64,000 nucleotides of DNA from Microbacterium testaceum (GTDB taxonomy: Bacteria > Actinomycetota > Actinomycetes > Actinomycetales > Microbacteriaceae), in assembly GCF_003075375.1 (NCBI RefSeq), contig NZ_QDFT01000006.1, positions 1-64,000 on the forward strand, written 5' to 3'. Made by a program: the position numbers and the translations under genes. Below, one piece after another: positions 1-9,181 of this stretch. Numbering within the stretch: position 1 is the stretch's first letter; each line of letters opens with the position of its first letter. Under the pieces are notes generated by a model, which was not told the DNA's origin, searched no databases, and saw nothing but the letters and a program-made list of their open reading frames with translations.

Positions 1-55
1 GGTCGGTGACGGTGCCCGAGGTACGGACGCAGCACCTCGGGCACCGTCACCGACC
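1..55. repeat. Perfect 22-bp fold-back at the window edge
   Basis: Bases 1-22 are the exact reverse complement of bases 34-55, with an 11-base loop. On the minus strand this follows the serS codons for the conserved [11 protein letters not shown]-terminus, so the sequence folds back on itself just before the gene should end. This is typical of an amplification or assembly artefact at a contig end and unusual for a real gene. Confidence 0.85.
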
Positions 56-494
56 CGTCGGCGCGCTGGTGCGTCTCGAGCAAGGCCACGATCCAGCGCG
101 TCGTGGCGAGGGTGCCGTTCAGCGTCGCGACCGGCTGCGTCTTGCCGCCGTCCGCCGGGCGGAACCGCGTCTCGAGACGGCGCGCCTGGTAGGTCGTGCA
201 GTTCGAGGTGCTGGTCAACTCGCGGTAGGAGTCCTGCGTGGGGACCCACGCCTCGATGTCGAACTTGCGCGCCGCGCTCGAACCGAGGTCGCCGGCGGCG
301 ACGTCGATGACCCGGTACGCCAGGCCGAGGTCCTGCAGCATGCCCTCTTGCATGGCGACGAGACGATCGTGCTCGGCCTCGGCATCCGCGGGATCGGTGT
401 AGACGAACATCTCGAGCTTGTTGAACTGGTGCACGCGGATGATGCCGCGGGTGTCCTTGCCGTACGAGCCGGCCTCGCTGCGGTAGCAGGTCGA
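1..494 (-). pseudogene. serS: Seryl-tRNA synthetase, internal/C-terminal fragment
   Basis: Minus-strand frame encodes the catalytic half of a class II seryl-tRNA synthetase, the enzyme that charges tRNA-Ser. Visible landmarks are class II motif 2 ([17 protein letters not shown] followed by IIRVHQFNK), the MFVYTDP segment, the [13 protein letters not shown] block with FR and [15 protein letters not shown], and the terminal [10 protein letters not shown]. The N-terminal tRNA-binding arm and motif 1 are absent: the frame breaks at about base 494 where the DNA becomes another gene. The 3' end is lost in the fold-back at bases 1-55. serS is essential, so either an intact copy exists elsewhere or this fragment is joined artefactually. 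The identification is firm; its biological reality as a fragment is doubtful. Confidence 0.85.
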
Positions 495-499
495 CCTGC
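486..499. other. Palindromic junction between two gene fragments
   Basis: The 14 bases GCAGGTCGACCTGC form a perfect palindrome exactly where minus-strand serS coding stops making sense and plus-strand oxidoreductase coding begins. The codons tcg-acc-tgc fit serS on one strand, and gtc-gac-ctg-cag fit the oxidoreductase on the other, so the join lies at shared inverted microhomology. Confidence 0.75.
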
Positions 500-1923
500 A
501 GGTGCGTCCGGGCGGCGACCTCGCGCTCGTCCGCGGCATGGCGAAGGTCGTGTTCGAGGCATCCGAGACCGATCCGACCGCGCTCGACCAGGACTTCCTC
601 GACCGGTACACGACGGGACTCGACGAGTACCGCACGATGGTCGAGGCGACGCCGTGGTCGGAGCTCGTCGAGCAGGCCGGGCTCACCGAGGCCGAGATCC
701 GCGGCGCGGCCGACGTCTACCTCGGCGCGAAGCGCACCGTCATCAGCTGGTGCCTCGGCGTGAGCCAGCACCAGCACGGCGTCGACACCGTTCGCGAGAT
801 CGTCAACCTGCTGCTCCTGCGCGGCAACGTCGGGCGCAAGGGCACCGGCCCCTCGCCCGTCCGCGGGCACAGCAACGTGCAGGGCAATCGCACCTGCGGC
901 ATCAACCACAAGCCGACCGAGGAGTGGCTCGCCAAGCTCGACGAGGTGTGCGGCATCACGTCGCCGCGCGAGCCCGGCCTCGACACCGTGCACACGGTGG
1001 CCGCTCTGCACCGCGGCGACCTCAAGGTGTTCCTCGGCATGGGCGGCAACTTCGTGCGGGCGGCTCCCGACACCAAGCTGACCGCCGAGGGCATGGGCCG
1101 GTGCGAGCTGACGGTGCACGTCAGCACCAAGCTCAACCGCAGCCACCTGACGCACGGCAAAGAGGCGCTGATCCTGCCGTGCCTCGGTCGCACCGAGCGC
1201 GACGAGCAAGAGAGCGGTCCCCAGTCGATCTCGACCGAGGATGCCATGAGCTCCGTCATGCTCTCGCTCGGCTCCCGCAAGCCGGCGTCTCCCCACCTGC
1301 TCAGCGAGCCCGAGATCATCGCCCGCCTCGCCCGTGCCGTGATGCCCGCGTCGGCGACCCCGTGGGAGTGGTACGTCGGCGACTACGACCGCATCCGCGA
1401 CGTGATGGCCAAGGCGCTGCCCGGCTTCGAGGGCTTCAACGAGCTCGTGCGCCAGAAGTACGGCTTCCGCATCCCGCAGCCCGCGCGCGAGCGCGACTTC
1501 CGCACGCCCTCGGGCAAGGCGGAGTTCTCGCACGCCGACCTTCCGAACGTCATCCCCGAAGAAGCCGACGTGCTGGTGCTGCAGACCATGCGCTCGCACG
1601 ACCAGTGGAACACCACGATCTACTCGGCCGACGACCGCTACCGCGGCGTGCGCAACATCCGCGAGCTCGTCTTCATGAACCGGCGCGACATGAAGGAGCG
1701 CGGCATCGCCGAGGGCGACCTGGTCGACATCGTCGCGACCTCGCGCGACGGGTCGGTCCGCAGCATCACGGCGTTCCGCGCACTCGAGTACGACACCCCG
1801 CGCGGCAGCGCCGCCGGGTACTTCCCCGAGATGAACGTGCTTCTCGGCCCGGACGACTACAGCCGGCAGAGCGATCAGCCGCTGATGAAGGACATCCGCG
1901 TGCGCATCGCCAAGACGGCCTGA
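487..1923 (+). pseudogene. FdhF/YdeP-type molybdopterin oxidoreductase, N-terminally truncated
   Basis: The frame encodes about 478 residues matching the C-terminal two thirds of FdhF/YdeP-type oxidoreductase alpha subunits (formate dehydrogenase-like molybdenum enzymes of about 750 residues). Visible are [13 protein letters not shown], the cofactor-binding stretch LLLLRGNVGRKGTGPSPVRG followed by HSNVQGNRTCG, and the C-terminal molydopterin-dinucleotide domain with MRSHDQWNTTIYS and a MNRRDM...G-GDLVDI block. The N-terminal part is missing; an in-frame stop (484-486) lies just upstream of the palindromic junction, and the GTG at 502 is not a credible start. Translation stops at 1921-1923, before a palindrome. 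Formate as the substrate is not established for this subgroup. Confidence 0.8.
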
Positions 1924-1927
1924 GTCC

Positions 1928-1955
1928 GCGGGCGCCCCGCCGGCGGGGCGCCCGC
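1928..1955 (+). terminator. 28-bp perfect palindrome after the oxidoreductase gene
   Basis: Two 14-base arms without a spacer, entirely G and C, begin four bases after the stop codon. The position suits an intrinsic terminator, though there is no T-run, as is common in high-GC actinobacteria. Confidence 0.6.
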
Positions 1956-1975
1956 GCTCTCGACGCACCGCACGT

Positions 1976-2240
1976 TTCTCGGAGAATCGCGCGTTTCTCG
2001 GAGAAATCCCCCGCGATTCTCCGAGATCGGTGCGTTTCTCCGAGGAACGCGCGCGGATCGGGCCGGCCCGCGCGCTTCCTCGCGACGCATGCTCACCACC
2101 ACAGCAGGCTCGTCCCCGGCGGAACCTGCCCACCGGCATCCCCCGTTTCTCGGGAGAAGTGCACGGTTCTCGGACGATTCGGCGGCTTTCCTCCGAGATC
2201 GGTGCGTTTCTCCGAGAAACGCGCGCGGATGGGGCCGACC
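1976..2240. repeat. Cluster of TTCTCSGAGAA palindromes with a 50-bp direct repeat
   Basis: The gene-free stretch 1924-2248 carries palindromes of the form TTCTC(C/G)GAGAA at 1976-1986, 1995-2005 and 2208-2218. Close variants lie at 2017-2026, 2036-2046 and 2147-2158, with a half copy at 2167-2174. A 50-bp unit at 2019-2068 recurs at 2191-2240 with three mismatches. The arrangement resembles a dispersed intergenic palindromic repeat (REP-like) more than a single operator. I see no gene inside it. Confidence 0.8.
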
Positions 2241-2248
2241 GGCAGTCC

Positions 2249-3244
2249 TCAGTCGCCGATCGCCGCGAGCGCCCGCGCCGTGGCGACGCGAACGGCCTCC
2301 GCCGGCTGTTGAAAAGCACGACGGATGCCGACCACCTCGGCGACCGAGACCACACCCCGCGCCCGGGCGTCGTCGGCGACGACCCCGGCGACCACCACGG
2401 CCGTCACACCGCCGGCCGCGGCGAGCGCGAGCACGTGGCCGGGACCCTTGCCCGCGAGCGAGGTCGCGTCGAACGCCCCCTCGCCGGTGAGGACGAGATC
2501 CGCTCCGCGCAGCGCCTCGCCGAGTCCGGCCACCTCGGCGACGTGGGCGGCCCCGTCGACCACCTCCGCTCCGGCGGCGAGCAACGCGCCCGAGAGACCC
2601 CCGGCCGCCCCGGTGCGCGGCACCTCGCGGACGTCGCGGCCGAAGCGCTCGGCCCACTCCACGGCATCCGTCTCGAGCCGCGCCGTCAGGCGCTCGACCA
2701 TCGCCGCATCGGCCCCCTTCTGCGTTCCGAAGACGCGCGCCGCGTCGGTGAAGGCCGTGGTCGTATCGGTGAGCACCACGACCCGGCCCGGGCGGAAGGG
2801 GACGCGATCGCCCAGCGCGTCGAGCGCGCCGCGTCCGCCGTCGGTCATCGCCGAGCCGCCCATCCCGGCGACCACGCGCCTGGCGCCCGCGTCCAGGGCG
2901 AGGGCGATGAGCTCGCCGACACCGCGGCTGGTCGCGGCCCAGGGGTCGTTGGCATCCCGTCCCCCGGCGAGGACCAGACCGGATGCCGCCGCCGACTCGA
3001 TCACGGCCGCATCGGCGTCGAGGCGCCAGGCGGCTCGGACGGGGCGGCCGAGCGGGCCGGTCACGGTGTCCCGGCGGTTCGCCCCGCCGAGGGCTTCGAG
3101 CGTGCCGTCGCCGCCGTCGGCCATGGGGATGACGCGGATCTCCGCGTCGGGCCAGCGGTCGTGGACGGCGAGGGCCATGGCCTCCGCCGCCTCGCGGGCC
3201 GTGAGCGTGCCCTTGAACTTGTCGGGGGCGATGACGACGCGCAT
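2249..3244 (-). CDS. glxK: Glycerate kinase
   Basis: 331-aa glycerate kinase of the GarK/GlxK type, which phosphorylates D-glycerate with ATP and feeds glyoxylate or serine breakdown into glycolysis. The N-terminus MRVVIAPDKFKGTLTAREAA is the family's hallmark, followed by the IPMADGGDGT motif near residue 40, a glycine-rich G-MGGSAMTDGG segment, and TGEGAFDATSLAGKGP towards the C-terminus. Length matches the family (about 370-380, slightly short). The ATG at 3244 is preceded by GGAGGAA at good spacing. It is divergent from purL, and no other glycerate-pathway gene is adjacent. Confidence 0.93.
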   Translation of the reverse strand: MRVVIAPDKFKGTLTAREAAEAMALAVHDRWPDAEIRVIPMADGGDGTLEALGGANRRDTVTGPLGRPVRAAWRLDADAAVIESAAASGLVLAGGRDANDPWAATSRGVGELIALALDAGARRVVAGMGGSAMTDGGRGALDALGDRVPFRPGRVVVLTDTTTAFTDAARVFGTQKGADAAMVERLTARLETDAVEWAERFGRDVREVPRTGAAGGLSGALLAAGAEVVDGAAHVAEVAGLGEALRGADLVLTGEGAFDATSLAGKGPGHVLALAAAGGVTAVVVAGVVADDARARGVVSVAEVVGIRRAFQQPAEAVRVATARALAAIGD

Positions 3245-3337
3245 GAGCGTTCCTCCCCACCCGGTGCGCCGGATCCTCGGGGGCCAGCCTATGGCGGCGC
3301 CCTCGATCACGGCCCGGGCGATGTCGGTGCGCCCAAC

Positions 3338-3343
3338 TAGACT
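3338..3343 (+). promoter_or_regulatory. purL -10 box TAGACT
   Basis: TAGACT lies about 40 bases upstream of the purL GTG, leaving room for a short leader with the GGAG ribosome-binding site at 3370-3373. No convincing -35 was seen. Confidence 0.5.
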
Positions 3344-3382
3344 GACTCCCGTCCGGCCCCTGCGATCTTGGAGCTCAGCCGC

Positions 3383-5722
3383 GTGACCACCCCGAACCCC
3401 GCCGCCCGTACCGCCCTCGCCGACACCGTCGAGAACGCGATCGCCACGCCCGAGAAAGAGCAGCCCTACGGCGCCCTCGGCCTCAAGAGCGACGAGTACG
3501 CCCAGATCCGCGAGATCCTCGGCCGCCGCCCCACCAGCGGCGAGCTGGCGATGTACTCGGTCATGTGGAGCGAGCACTGCTCCTACAAGTCGAGCAAGAT
3601 CTACCTGCGCCAGTTCGGCCAGAAGGTCAGCGACGAGATGAAGACCCGCCTCATGGTGGGCATGGGCCAGAACGCCGGCGTCGTCGACGTGGGCGACGGC
3701 TGGGCCGTCACCTTCAAGGTCGAGTCGCACAACCACCCCAGCTACATCGAGCCCTTCCAGGGCGCGGCCACCGGCGTCGGCGGCATCGTCCGCGACATCA
3801 TCTCGATGGGCGCGCGTCCGGTCGCGGTCATGGACCAGTTGCGCTTCGGGGCGATCGACCACCCCGACACCCCGCGCGTCGTCCACGGCGTCACGAGCGG
3901 CATCTCGTTCTACGGCAACTGCCTGGGCCTGCCCAACATCGGCGGCGAGACGGTCTTCGACGCGGTCTACCAGGGCAACCCGCTCGTCAACGCCCTCGCG
4001 GTGGGCGTCATGCGCCACGAGGACATCAAGCTCGCCAACGCCACCGGCGTGGGCAACAAGGTCGTGCTCTTCGGTGCCCGCACGGGCGGAGACGGCATCG
4101 GCGGCGCGAGCATCCTGGCATCCGACACCTTCGCCGACGGCGGACCCACCAAGCGCCCCGCGGTGCAGGTCGGCGACCCGTTCGCCGAGAAGGTGCTCAT
4201 CGAGTGCTGCCTCGAGCTCTACAAAGACGACCTGGTCGAGGCGATTCAAGACCTCGGGGCCGCGGGCATCTCGTGCGCCACGAGCGAGCTCGCCGCCAAC
4301 GGCGACAGCGGCATGAAGGTCGAGCTGTCGAAGGTGCTGCTGCGCGACCCGTCGCTCACTCCCGAAGAGATCCTCATGTCGGAGTCGCAGGAGCGCATGA
4401 TGGCGATCGTCGCGCCCGAGAAGCTCGATGCTTTCCTCGCCGTCGTCGGCAAGTGGGACGTCGAGACGAGCGTCCTGGGCGAGGTCACCGGCGACGGCCG
4501 TCTCGTCATCGACTGGTACGGCGAGCGCATCGTCGACGTCGACCCCTCGACCGTCGCCGTCGACGGCCCGGTCTACGAGCGTCCCGTGGCGTACCCCACG
4601 TGGATCAACGCCCTCAACGACGACACCGCCGCGAAGCTGGAACGGGCGACGGATGCCGACACCCTCCGCGCGCAGTTCACCACCCTGGTCGCCAGCCCCA
4701 ACCTCGCCGACACCTCGTGGATCACCAACCAGTACGACTACTACGTGCTCGGCAACACCGCGCTGAGCTTCCCCGACGACGCCGGCATGATCCGCGTCGA
4801 CGAAGAGAGCGGCCTGGGCTTCGCGATCGCGACCGACTGCAACGGCCGTTACAACCAGCTCGACCCCTACAACGGCGCCAAGCTCGCCCTCGCCGAGGCC
4901 TACCGCAACGTCGCCGTCACGGGCGCCGTCCCGACGGCCGTCACCGACTGCCTCAACTTCGGCAGCCCCGAGAACCCCGAGGTCATGTGGCAGTTCAGCC
5001 GTGCCGTCGAGGGTCTCAGCGACGGCTGCCTCGAGCTCGGCATCCCGGTCACCGGCGGCAACGTGTCGTTCTACAACCAGACGGGCGACCAGCCGATCCA
5101 CCCGACCCCCGTCGTGGGCGTCATGGGCATCATCGACGACGTCGCCGCGCGCATTCCGAGCGGCTGGCAGGATGCCGGCGAGAACCTCTACCTGCTCGGA
5201 ACCACCGCCGACGAGCTCGACGGCTCGCAGTGGGCGGGCACGATCCACGACCACCTCGGCGGTCGCCCGCCCCGGGTCGACCTGGCGCAGGAGCGCAAGC
5301 TCGCCGAGCTGCTGCAGGCCGCCGGTTCGCAGTCGCTCGTCTCGAGCGCGCACGACCTCTCGTCGGGCGGCCTGGCGCAGGCCCTGGCCGAGGGCGTGAT
5401 GCGCTTCGGCATCGGAGCCCGCGTGTGGCTCACCGAGCTCATGGAGCGCGACGGGGTGGATGCCACCGCGGCCCTGTTCAGCGAGTCGACCGGCCGTGTG
5501 CTGGTCAGCGTCCCCCGCGAAGAAGACGTCAAGTTCCGCGGCCTGTGCGATGGCCGCGGCTACCCGGTGCTGCGCATCGGCGTGACCGACGTCGAGCCGG
5601 GCACCGAGGCATCCCTCGAGATCCAGGACGTCTTCACGGTGCCGCTGTCCGAACTGCGCCGCCTGTCGACCGAGACGCTCCCGGCGGTCTTCGGACCGAC
5701 GATCACCGAGCCCGTCGCCTGA
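3383..5722 (+). CDS. purL: Phosphoribosylformylglycinamidine synthase subunit II (PurL)
   Basis: 779-aa small-type PurL, the ATP-dependent synthetase subunit that converts FGAR to FGAM in purine biosynthesis together with PurQ and PurS. Characteristic sequences are [10 protein letters not shown] near residue 62 (holding the catalytic His), VESHNHPS near residue 113, [14 protein letters not shown], and a second half with [34 protein letters not shown] and the [14 protein letters not shown] block. I chose GTG 3383 ([10 protein letters not shown]) because GGAG lies nine bases upstream; an in-frame TTG at 3368 would overlap that site. purQ and purS are not adjacent here. A GC-rich hairpin follows the stop. 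Confidence 0.97.
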   Translation: MTTPNPAARTALADTVENAIATPEKEQPYGALGLKSDEYAQIREILGRRPTSGELAMYSVMWSEHCSYKSSKIYLRQFGQKVSDEMKTRLMVGMGQNAGVVDVGDGWAVTFKVESHNHPSYIEPFQGAATGVGGIVRDIISMGARPVAVMDQLRFGAIDHPDTPRVVHGVTSGISFYGNCLGLPNIGGETVFDAVYQGNPLVNALAVGVMRHEDIKLANATGVGNKVVLFGARTGGDGIGGASILASDTFADGGPTKRPAVQVGDPFAEKVLIECCLELYKDDLVEAIQDLGAAGISCATSELAANGDSGMKVELSKVLLRDPSLTPEEILMSESQERMMAIVAPEKLDAFLAVVGKWDVETSVLGEVTGDGRLVIDWYGERIVDVDPSTVAVDGPVYERPVAYPTWINALNDDTAAKLERATDADTLRAQFTTLVASPNLADTSWITNQYDYYVLGNTALSFPDDAGMIRVDEESGLGFAIATDCNGRYNQLDPYNGAKLALAEAYRNVAVTGAVPTAVTDCLNFGSPENPEVMWQFSRAVEGLSDGCLELGIPVTGGNVSFYNQTGDQPIHPTPVVGVMGIIDDVAARIPSGWQDAGENLYLLGTTADELDGSQWAGTIHDHLGGRPPRVDLAQERKLAELLQAAGSQSLVSSAHDLSSGGLAQALAEGVMRFGIGARVWLTELMERDGVDATAALFSESTGRVLVSVPREEDVKFRGLCDGRGYPVLRIGVTDVEPGTEASLEIQDVFTVPLSELRRLSTETLPAVFGPTITEPVA

Positions 5723-5729
5723 GCCGCTC

Positions 5730-5758
5730 GCCGCGCGGGCTGCTCCGGTCCGCGCGGC
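5730..5758 (+). terminator. purL terminator hairpin
   Basis: Nine-bp stem GCCGCGCGG/CCGCGCGGC with an 11-base loop, starting seven bases after the purL stop. No T-run. Confidence 0.6.
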
Positions 5759-5808
5759 ACCGGTGACCCCCGCCCCACCCCCGACACTCCCCCGAGAGGA
5801 GACGCGCG

Positions 5809-5946
5809 ATGACCGATGACGACGACGACATGACCGTCTTCAGCGACAAACGCCAGAAGCGCGTCAAGATCACCGCGTGGATCGTGATCGGTGCGCTGGT
5901 GCTCACCGGCGGCGGCGCCACGGTCATCTCGCTCATCCTCGGCTGA
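5809..5946 (+). CDS. Small acidic-headed single-pass membrane protein (45 aa)
   Basis: A 45-residue protein beginning MTDDDDDMTVFSDKRQKR and ending in one hydrophobic segment (ITAWIVIGALVLTGGG continuing to the C-terminus). The start is well supported by GAGAGGAG about eight bases upstream. Five consecutive aspartates are followed by a basic cluster and then the membrane helix, so by the positive-inside rule the N-terminus should face the cytoplasm. It lies 86 bases after purL beyond a hairpin and is convergent with trkA. I recognise no family and propose no function. It is short enough to be missed by standard gene callers. Confidence 0.7.
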   Translation: MTDDDDDMTVFSDKRQKRVKITAWIVIGALVLTGGGATVISLILG

Positions 5947-5989
5947 ACGCCCGCGCGAACGGACCTTCGCGCGCAGGGCGACGGCCGCG

Positions 5990-6685
5990 CTACACGAGTG
6001 CGGCGAAGCGCTCGGTCTTCTCCACGGGGCCGATCACGATCAGCAGGTCGCCCTCGTGAATGACGGATGCCGCGCCCGCGGCGTGCCACTGCCCGTCGGC
6101 GTGGCGCACCTTGACGATCGTCACCCCGTGGCGACGGCGCACCGCGGACTGCTCGAGGGTCTGACCCACCAGCTCGCGCGGAGCCACGGTCTTCGCGACG
6201 ACGAGGTCGCGATCGAACTCGACGTAGTCGAGCATGGCTCCCCGGACGAGGTGGGCCACGCGGCGTCCCATGTCGGCTTCGGGGTAGACGACGTGCTCGA
6301 TGCCGAGCTGCTCGAGGATCAGGCCGTGCTGTTCGCTGATCGCCTTGGCCCAGATCGACCGCGTTCCCATCCGCTTGAGCAGCGAGGTGGTGAGGATGCT
6401 CGCCTGGATGTCGGACCCGATGCCGACCACCACCCGGTCGAACTCGGCGATGCCGAGCTGCTCGAGCGCCGCCTGCTTGGTCGAGTCGGCCCGCACCACG
6501 TGCGTCAGGACGCCGTTCAGCGACTGGACGATGTCCTCGTCGGTGTCGACGCCGAGCACCTCGCTGCCGCTGCGCGCGAGCTCGGTGGCCAGCGCGCCGC
6601 CGAAGCGCCCGAGGCCGATGACGGCGATCGAGGTGGCCGCGTTCCCGCGGGCCCGCCGACGGCTGAAGAACGTGTTGTTATCCAA
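5990..6685 (-). CDS. trkA: TrkA/KtrA-type potassium uptake regulatory subunit
   Basis: 231-aa cytosolic RCK protein that gates a Trk/Ktr potassium channel by binding nucleotides. An N-terminal Rossmann RCK-N domain shows the GLGRFGG loop (residues about 23-29) and the acidic VDTDEDI at the end of strand 2. A C-terminal RCK-C domain (about 140-225) contains the LVGQTLEQSAVRRRHG segment. The start is TTG at 6685, preceded by AAGGAG. The first eight bases overlap the end of the transporter gene, so the two are translationally coupled. The order membrane subunit then regulator suits a dedicated KtrAB/TrkHA operon. Confidence 0.93.
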   Translation of the reverse strand: MDNNTFFSRRRARGNAATSIAVIGLGRFGGALATELARSGSEVLGVDTDEDIVQSLNGVLTHVVRADSTKQAALEQLGIAEFDRVVVGIGSDIQASILTTSLLKRMGTRSIWAKAISEQHGLILEQLGIEHVVYPEADMGRRVAHLVRGAMLDYVEFDRDLVVAKTVAPRELVGQTLEQSAVRRRHGVTIVKVRHADGQWHAAGAASVIHEGDLLIVIGPVEKTERFAALV

Positions 6686-8033
6686 TGATCGGACGCTCCT
6701 TCGGGAGTTCGTACATGCGCTTCTCGCGCGTCAGCGCGAGGGCTGCGCCGAGCAGCACGGGGCCGAGACGGCCGATGAACATCAGGGCGATGAGGATGAG
6801 CTGCGCGAGGGGAGGAAGATCCGCCGTGATGCCGGTCGACAGGCCCACCGTGGCGAAGGCCGACACCACCTCGAAGAACACGCGCTCGAATCCGTAGGGG
6901 CTCAGCAGCATGATGGCGAGCGTCGACCCCACGACCAGGGCCACCGACAGCAGGGCGACGGTCAGCGCCTCGCGGTGCGTGGAGCGGGGCAGGCGCTTGC
7001 CGAACATGTTGACCGCGGTGTCGCCACGGAGTTCGGCGAGCACGATGAACAGCAGGACCGCGAACGTCGTGATCTTGAGGCCGCCGGCGGTACCCGCCGG
7101 GCCACCGCCGATGAACATGAGGATGTCGGTGACGAACCAGCTCTCGGGCAGCATCTGAGAGACGTCGATGGAGTTGAACCCCGCCGTCCGCGGCATGACC
7201 GACATCGTGAATCCCGCGAGCAGTCGCCCGGCGGGGTCCAGGGGGCCGAGCGTCGCCGGGTTCGACCACTCCAGGGCGGTGAGGACCACCGTCCCGACCA
7301 CCAGCAGCACGACGGATCCCACCAGGACGGTGACCGTGTTGAGCGTCCACTTGCGGGGGAAGCGGTAGCGACGCCACAGCTCCATGATCACGGGGAATCC
7401 GAGGCCGCCGATGATGATGGCCGCGCAGATCGGCAGGCAGATGAACGGGTCGGTGGCGAACGAGATGAGGCTGTCGCTGAACAGCGCGAATCCGGCGTTG
7501 TTGAAGGACGAGACCGAGTGGAAGACGCCCAGCCACACCGCCCGCGCGAACGGTTCGTCGTACGCCAGCCAGAACCGCCCGGCGAGCAGGACGGCCACGA
7601 CCGCCTCGGTCGCCAGGGCGATGATCGCGACCCCCGTGAGCACCCGACGGACGTCGCCCACCGCCACCGTGTGGGTCTCGCTCACCGCGGTCAGACGGGT
7701 CCGCAGCCCGAGCCGCCGCGCGACGAGCAGACCGAGCAGGGTCGCCAGCGACATGACGCCGAAGCCACCCACCTGGATCAGGACCATGATGACGACCTGA
7801 CCGAACGGCGACCAGAAGTTCGGAGTGTCGACCACGATGTGCCCGGTGACGCACAGGGCGCTCGTGGCCGTGAAGAGGGCCTCGAGAAGGGTCGCCGATC
7901 GCTCCTGGGTCGCGACCGGCAGGCTCAGCAGGGCGGTCCCCACCGCCAGGGCGCCGCCGAACGCGAGGGCGATGACCCGGCCGGGGGTGAGAAGAGCCCC
8001 GCGCCGTCGCTCCACGCGTGTCCCGTTCCTCAC
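6678..8033 (-). CDS. trkH: TrkH/KtrB-type potassium transporter
   Basis: 451-aa membrane protein of the SKT superfamily, the ion-conducting subunit for K+ uptake. All four pore-loop filter regions are visible: TSALCVTGH, SVSSFNNAGF, SVMPRTAGFN and SAFATVGLSTG, each with the selectivity glycine in the expected place. About eight to ten hydrophobic helices surround them. The length is that of KtrB rather than E. coli TrkH. GTG at 8033 gives MRNGTRVERRRG; an alternative GTG seven codons later is possible because a GAGGA lies just upstream of it. It forms a two-gene operon with the regulator downstream. Confidence 0.94.
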   Translation of the reverse strand: MRNGTRVERRRGALLTPGRVIALAFGGALAVGTALLSLPVATQERSATLLEALFTATSALCVTGHIVVDTPNFWSPFGQVVIMVLIQVGGFGVMSLATLLGLLVARRLGLRTRLTAVSETHTVAVGDVRRVLTGVAIIALATEAVVAVLLAGRFWLAYDEPFARAVWLGVFHSVSSFNNAGFALFSDSLISFATDPFICLPICAAIIIGGLGFPVIMELWRRYRFPRKWTLNTVTVLVGSVVLLVVGTVVLTALEWSNPATLGPLDPAGRLLAGFTMSVMPRTAGFNSIDVSQMLPESWFVTDILMFIGGGPAGTAGGLKITTFAVLLFIVLAELRGDTAVNMFGKRLPRSTHREALTVALLSVALVVGSTLAIMLLSPYGFERVFFEVVSAFATVGLSTGITADLPPLAQLILIALMFIGRLGPVLLGAALALTREKRMYELPKERPIIG

Positions 8034-8165
8034 CGGGATACGATCTCACACCCCTCGCGCCCGCTCTCACGGCGGGGCCCCACCCCGGGCGGAAACCGTT
8101 GCGCGCGGTCGGGTCGCCTCTGCGGATTCCGGCCCGACGCCCAGCCCACTGTCGGAGCCCCGACG

Positions 8166-8171
8166 TAGCAT
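8166..8171 (+). promoter_or_regulatory. Leaderless -10 box TAGCAT
   Basis: TAGCAT ends six bases before the GTG at 8178, with no ribosome-binding site between: the layout of a leaderless actinobacterial transcript. Confidence 0.65.
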
Positions 8172-8177
8172 GGGGGC

Positions 8178-9161
8178 GTGGAACCGCTCCTGGCCCTGTT
8201 CGCCGAGTGGTGGTGGATCGGCCCGGCAGCGGCCGGTGCGGGCACCGTCGGCTGGGTCGGCGTGCGCCGCTCCCGCCGTCGCGCGCTCCCGTCGGGCGCC
8301 ACGACCACCGGTGACCGCGCCGTCCGCGTCTGGGCCACTCGTCCGATGGGCAAGAGCGCCGCGCGTCGCCTCGAGGTGGATGCCGCCGTCCTCGACCTGC
8401 AGATGGCGCGCAACGCCGTCACCCGCGGCCGCGCCGACGTCAAGGTCGCCGACGCCGAGGTGGTGCGCGCCCAGGCGGAGCGGGCGGCATCCCGTGTCTC
8501 GAACGACGTCGTCTCCGCCGCTCGCGCTCGATTGGTCGACGCGCAGCGCGACCTGCGCGCCGCCGTCGCCGAGGTGCGCGCGCGTCGAGCCGGGCTCAAG
8601 GCGGCCAAGGCCATGCTGCCCGCGATCCGCACCGGCAGTGCGCCGCTGCCGGTCGCGCGCCTGCTCGCCGAGCACGACGCGATCCTCGCGAGGTGGATGG
8701 CCTACGAGACCGATCCCGCCCTCGCGATCGACTATCCGGCGATGAGCGACTCGCGTTCGCCCTTGCTGGCCGACTTCCTTCGGGCGCACGAGCGGGCGCA
8801 GTGGGTGCGTCCCGCGTCGGTGCAGACGCGCCTCGCGCCCGCCGACTACCTCGCCTACCGCGACGCGGTGCGGCGCACCGCTCACGCTTTCGATCGCGCC
8901 GAGCGCGCGGCCCGTGGCGGCACCCCGCCGAGCATCGAGGGGAGCGACGCGTGGAGTCGGGTGGCATCCGACCTCGCCGAAACCGCCCAGCGAGCCCTCG
9001 CCCGCTCGATGGAGTCGATGGGCCGCGCCGCGGCACGCAGCTGGACCGAGCGCGGCGCGAAACGCGCGTCCAAGGGTGCTCGGGCGTCCACCCCGCCGGC
9101 GCCGGAACGCACCCCCTGGCCGCCGCCCGCACGGGATCGTCCGCAGCCCCCGCGTCCCTGA
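8178..9161 (+). CDS. Membrane-anchored coiled-coil protein, YPAMSD type
   Basis: 327 aa. One hydrophobic segment at the N-terminus (FAEWWWIGPAAAGAGTVGWV) is followed by a long Ala/Arg/Glu-rich coiled coil (about 60-150), then a folded region (about 165-250) and a basic, proline-rich tail. The folded region contains LARWMAYETDPALAIDYPAM followed by SDSRSPLLADFLRA. The next gene encodes the same segment (HRWLEYELDATKLITYPAMS), so the two are paralogues in tandem, 32 bases apart, each with its own leaderless promoter. Family unknown to me; a cytoplasmic domain tethered to the membrane is the likely topology. Confidence 0.8.
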   Translation: MEPLLALFAEWWWIGPAAAGAGTVGWVGVRRSRRRALPSGATTTGDRAVRVWATRPMGKSAARRLEVDAAVLDLQMARNAVTRGRADVKVADAEVVRAQAERAASRVSNDVVSAARARLVDAQRDLRAAVAEVRARRAGLKAAKAMLPAIRTGSAPLPVARLLAEHDAILARWMAYETDPALAIDYPAMSDSRSPLLADFLRAHERAQWVRPASVQTRLAPADYLAYRDAVRRTAHAFDRAERAARGGTPPSIEGSDAWSRVASDLAETAQRALARSMESMGRAAARSWTERGAKRASKGARASTPPAPERTPWPPPARDRPQPPRP

Positions 9162-9181
9162 TCAGCCGCGGCGCGAGCGCG

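Noticed and set aside
490-501. GTCGACCTGCAG, adjacent SalI and PstI sites reminiscent of cloning-vector linker
   Set aside because: No further vector sequence flanks it, and both serS and the oxidoreductase codons account for it.
2249-5353. A very long minus-strand open frame (1034 codons) spanning most of the purL antisense strand
   Set aside because: Only its 3' third is glycerate kinase; the rest lies opposite purL, has a low-complexity Val/Asp/Ala composition, and matches no family.
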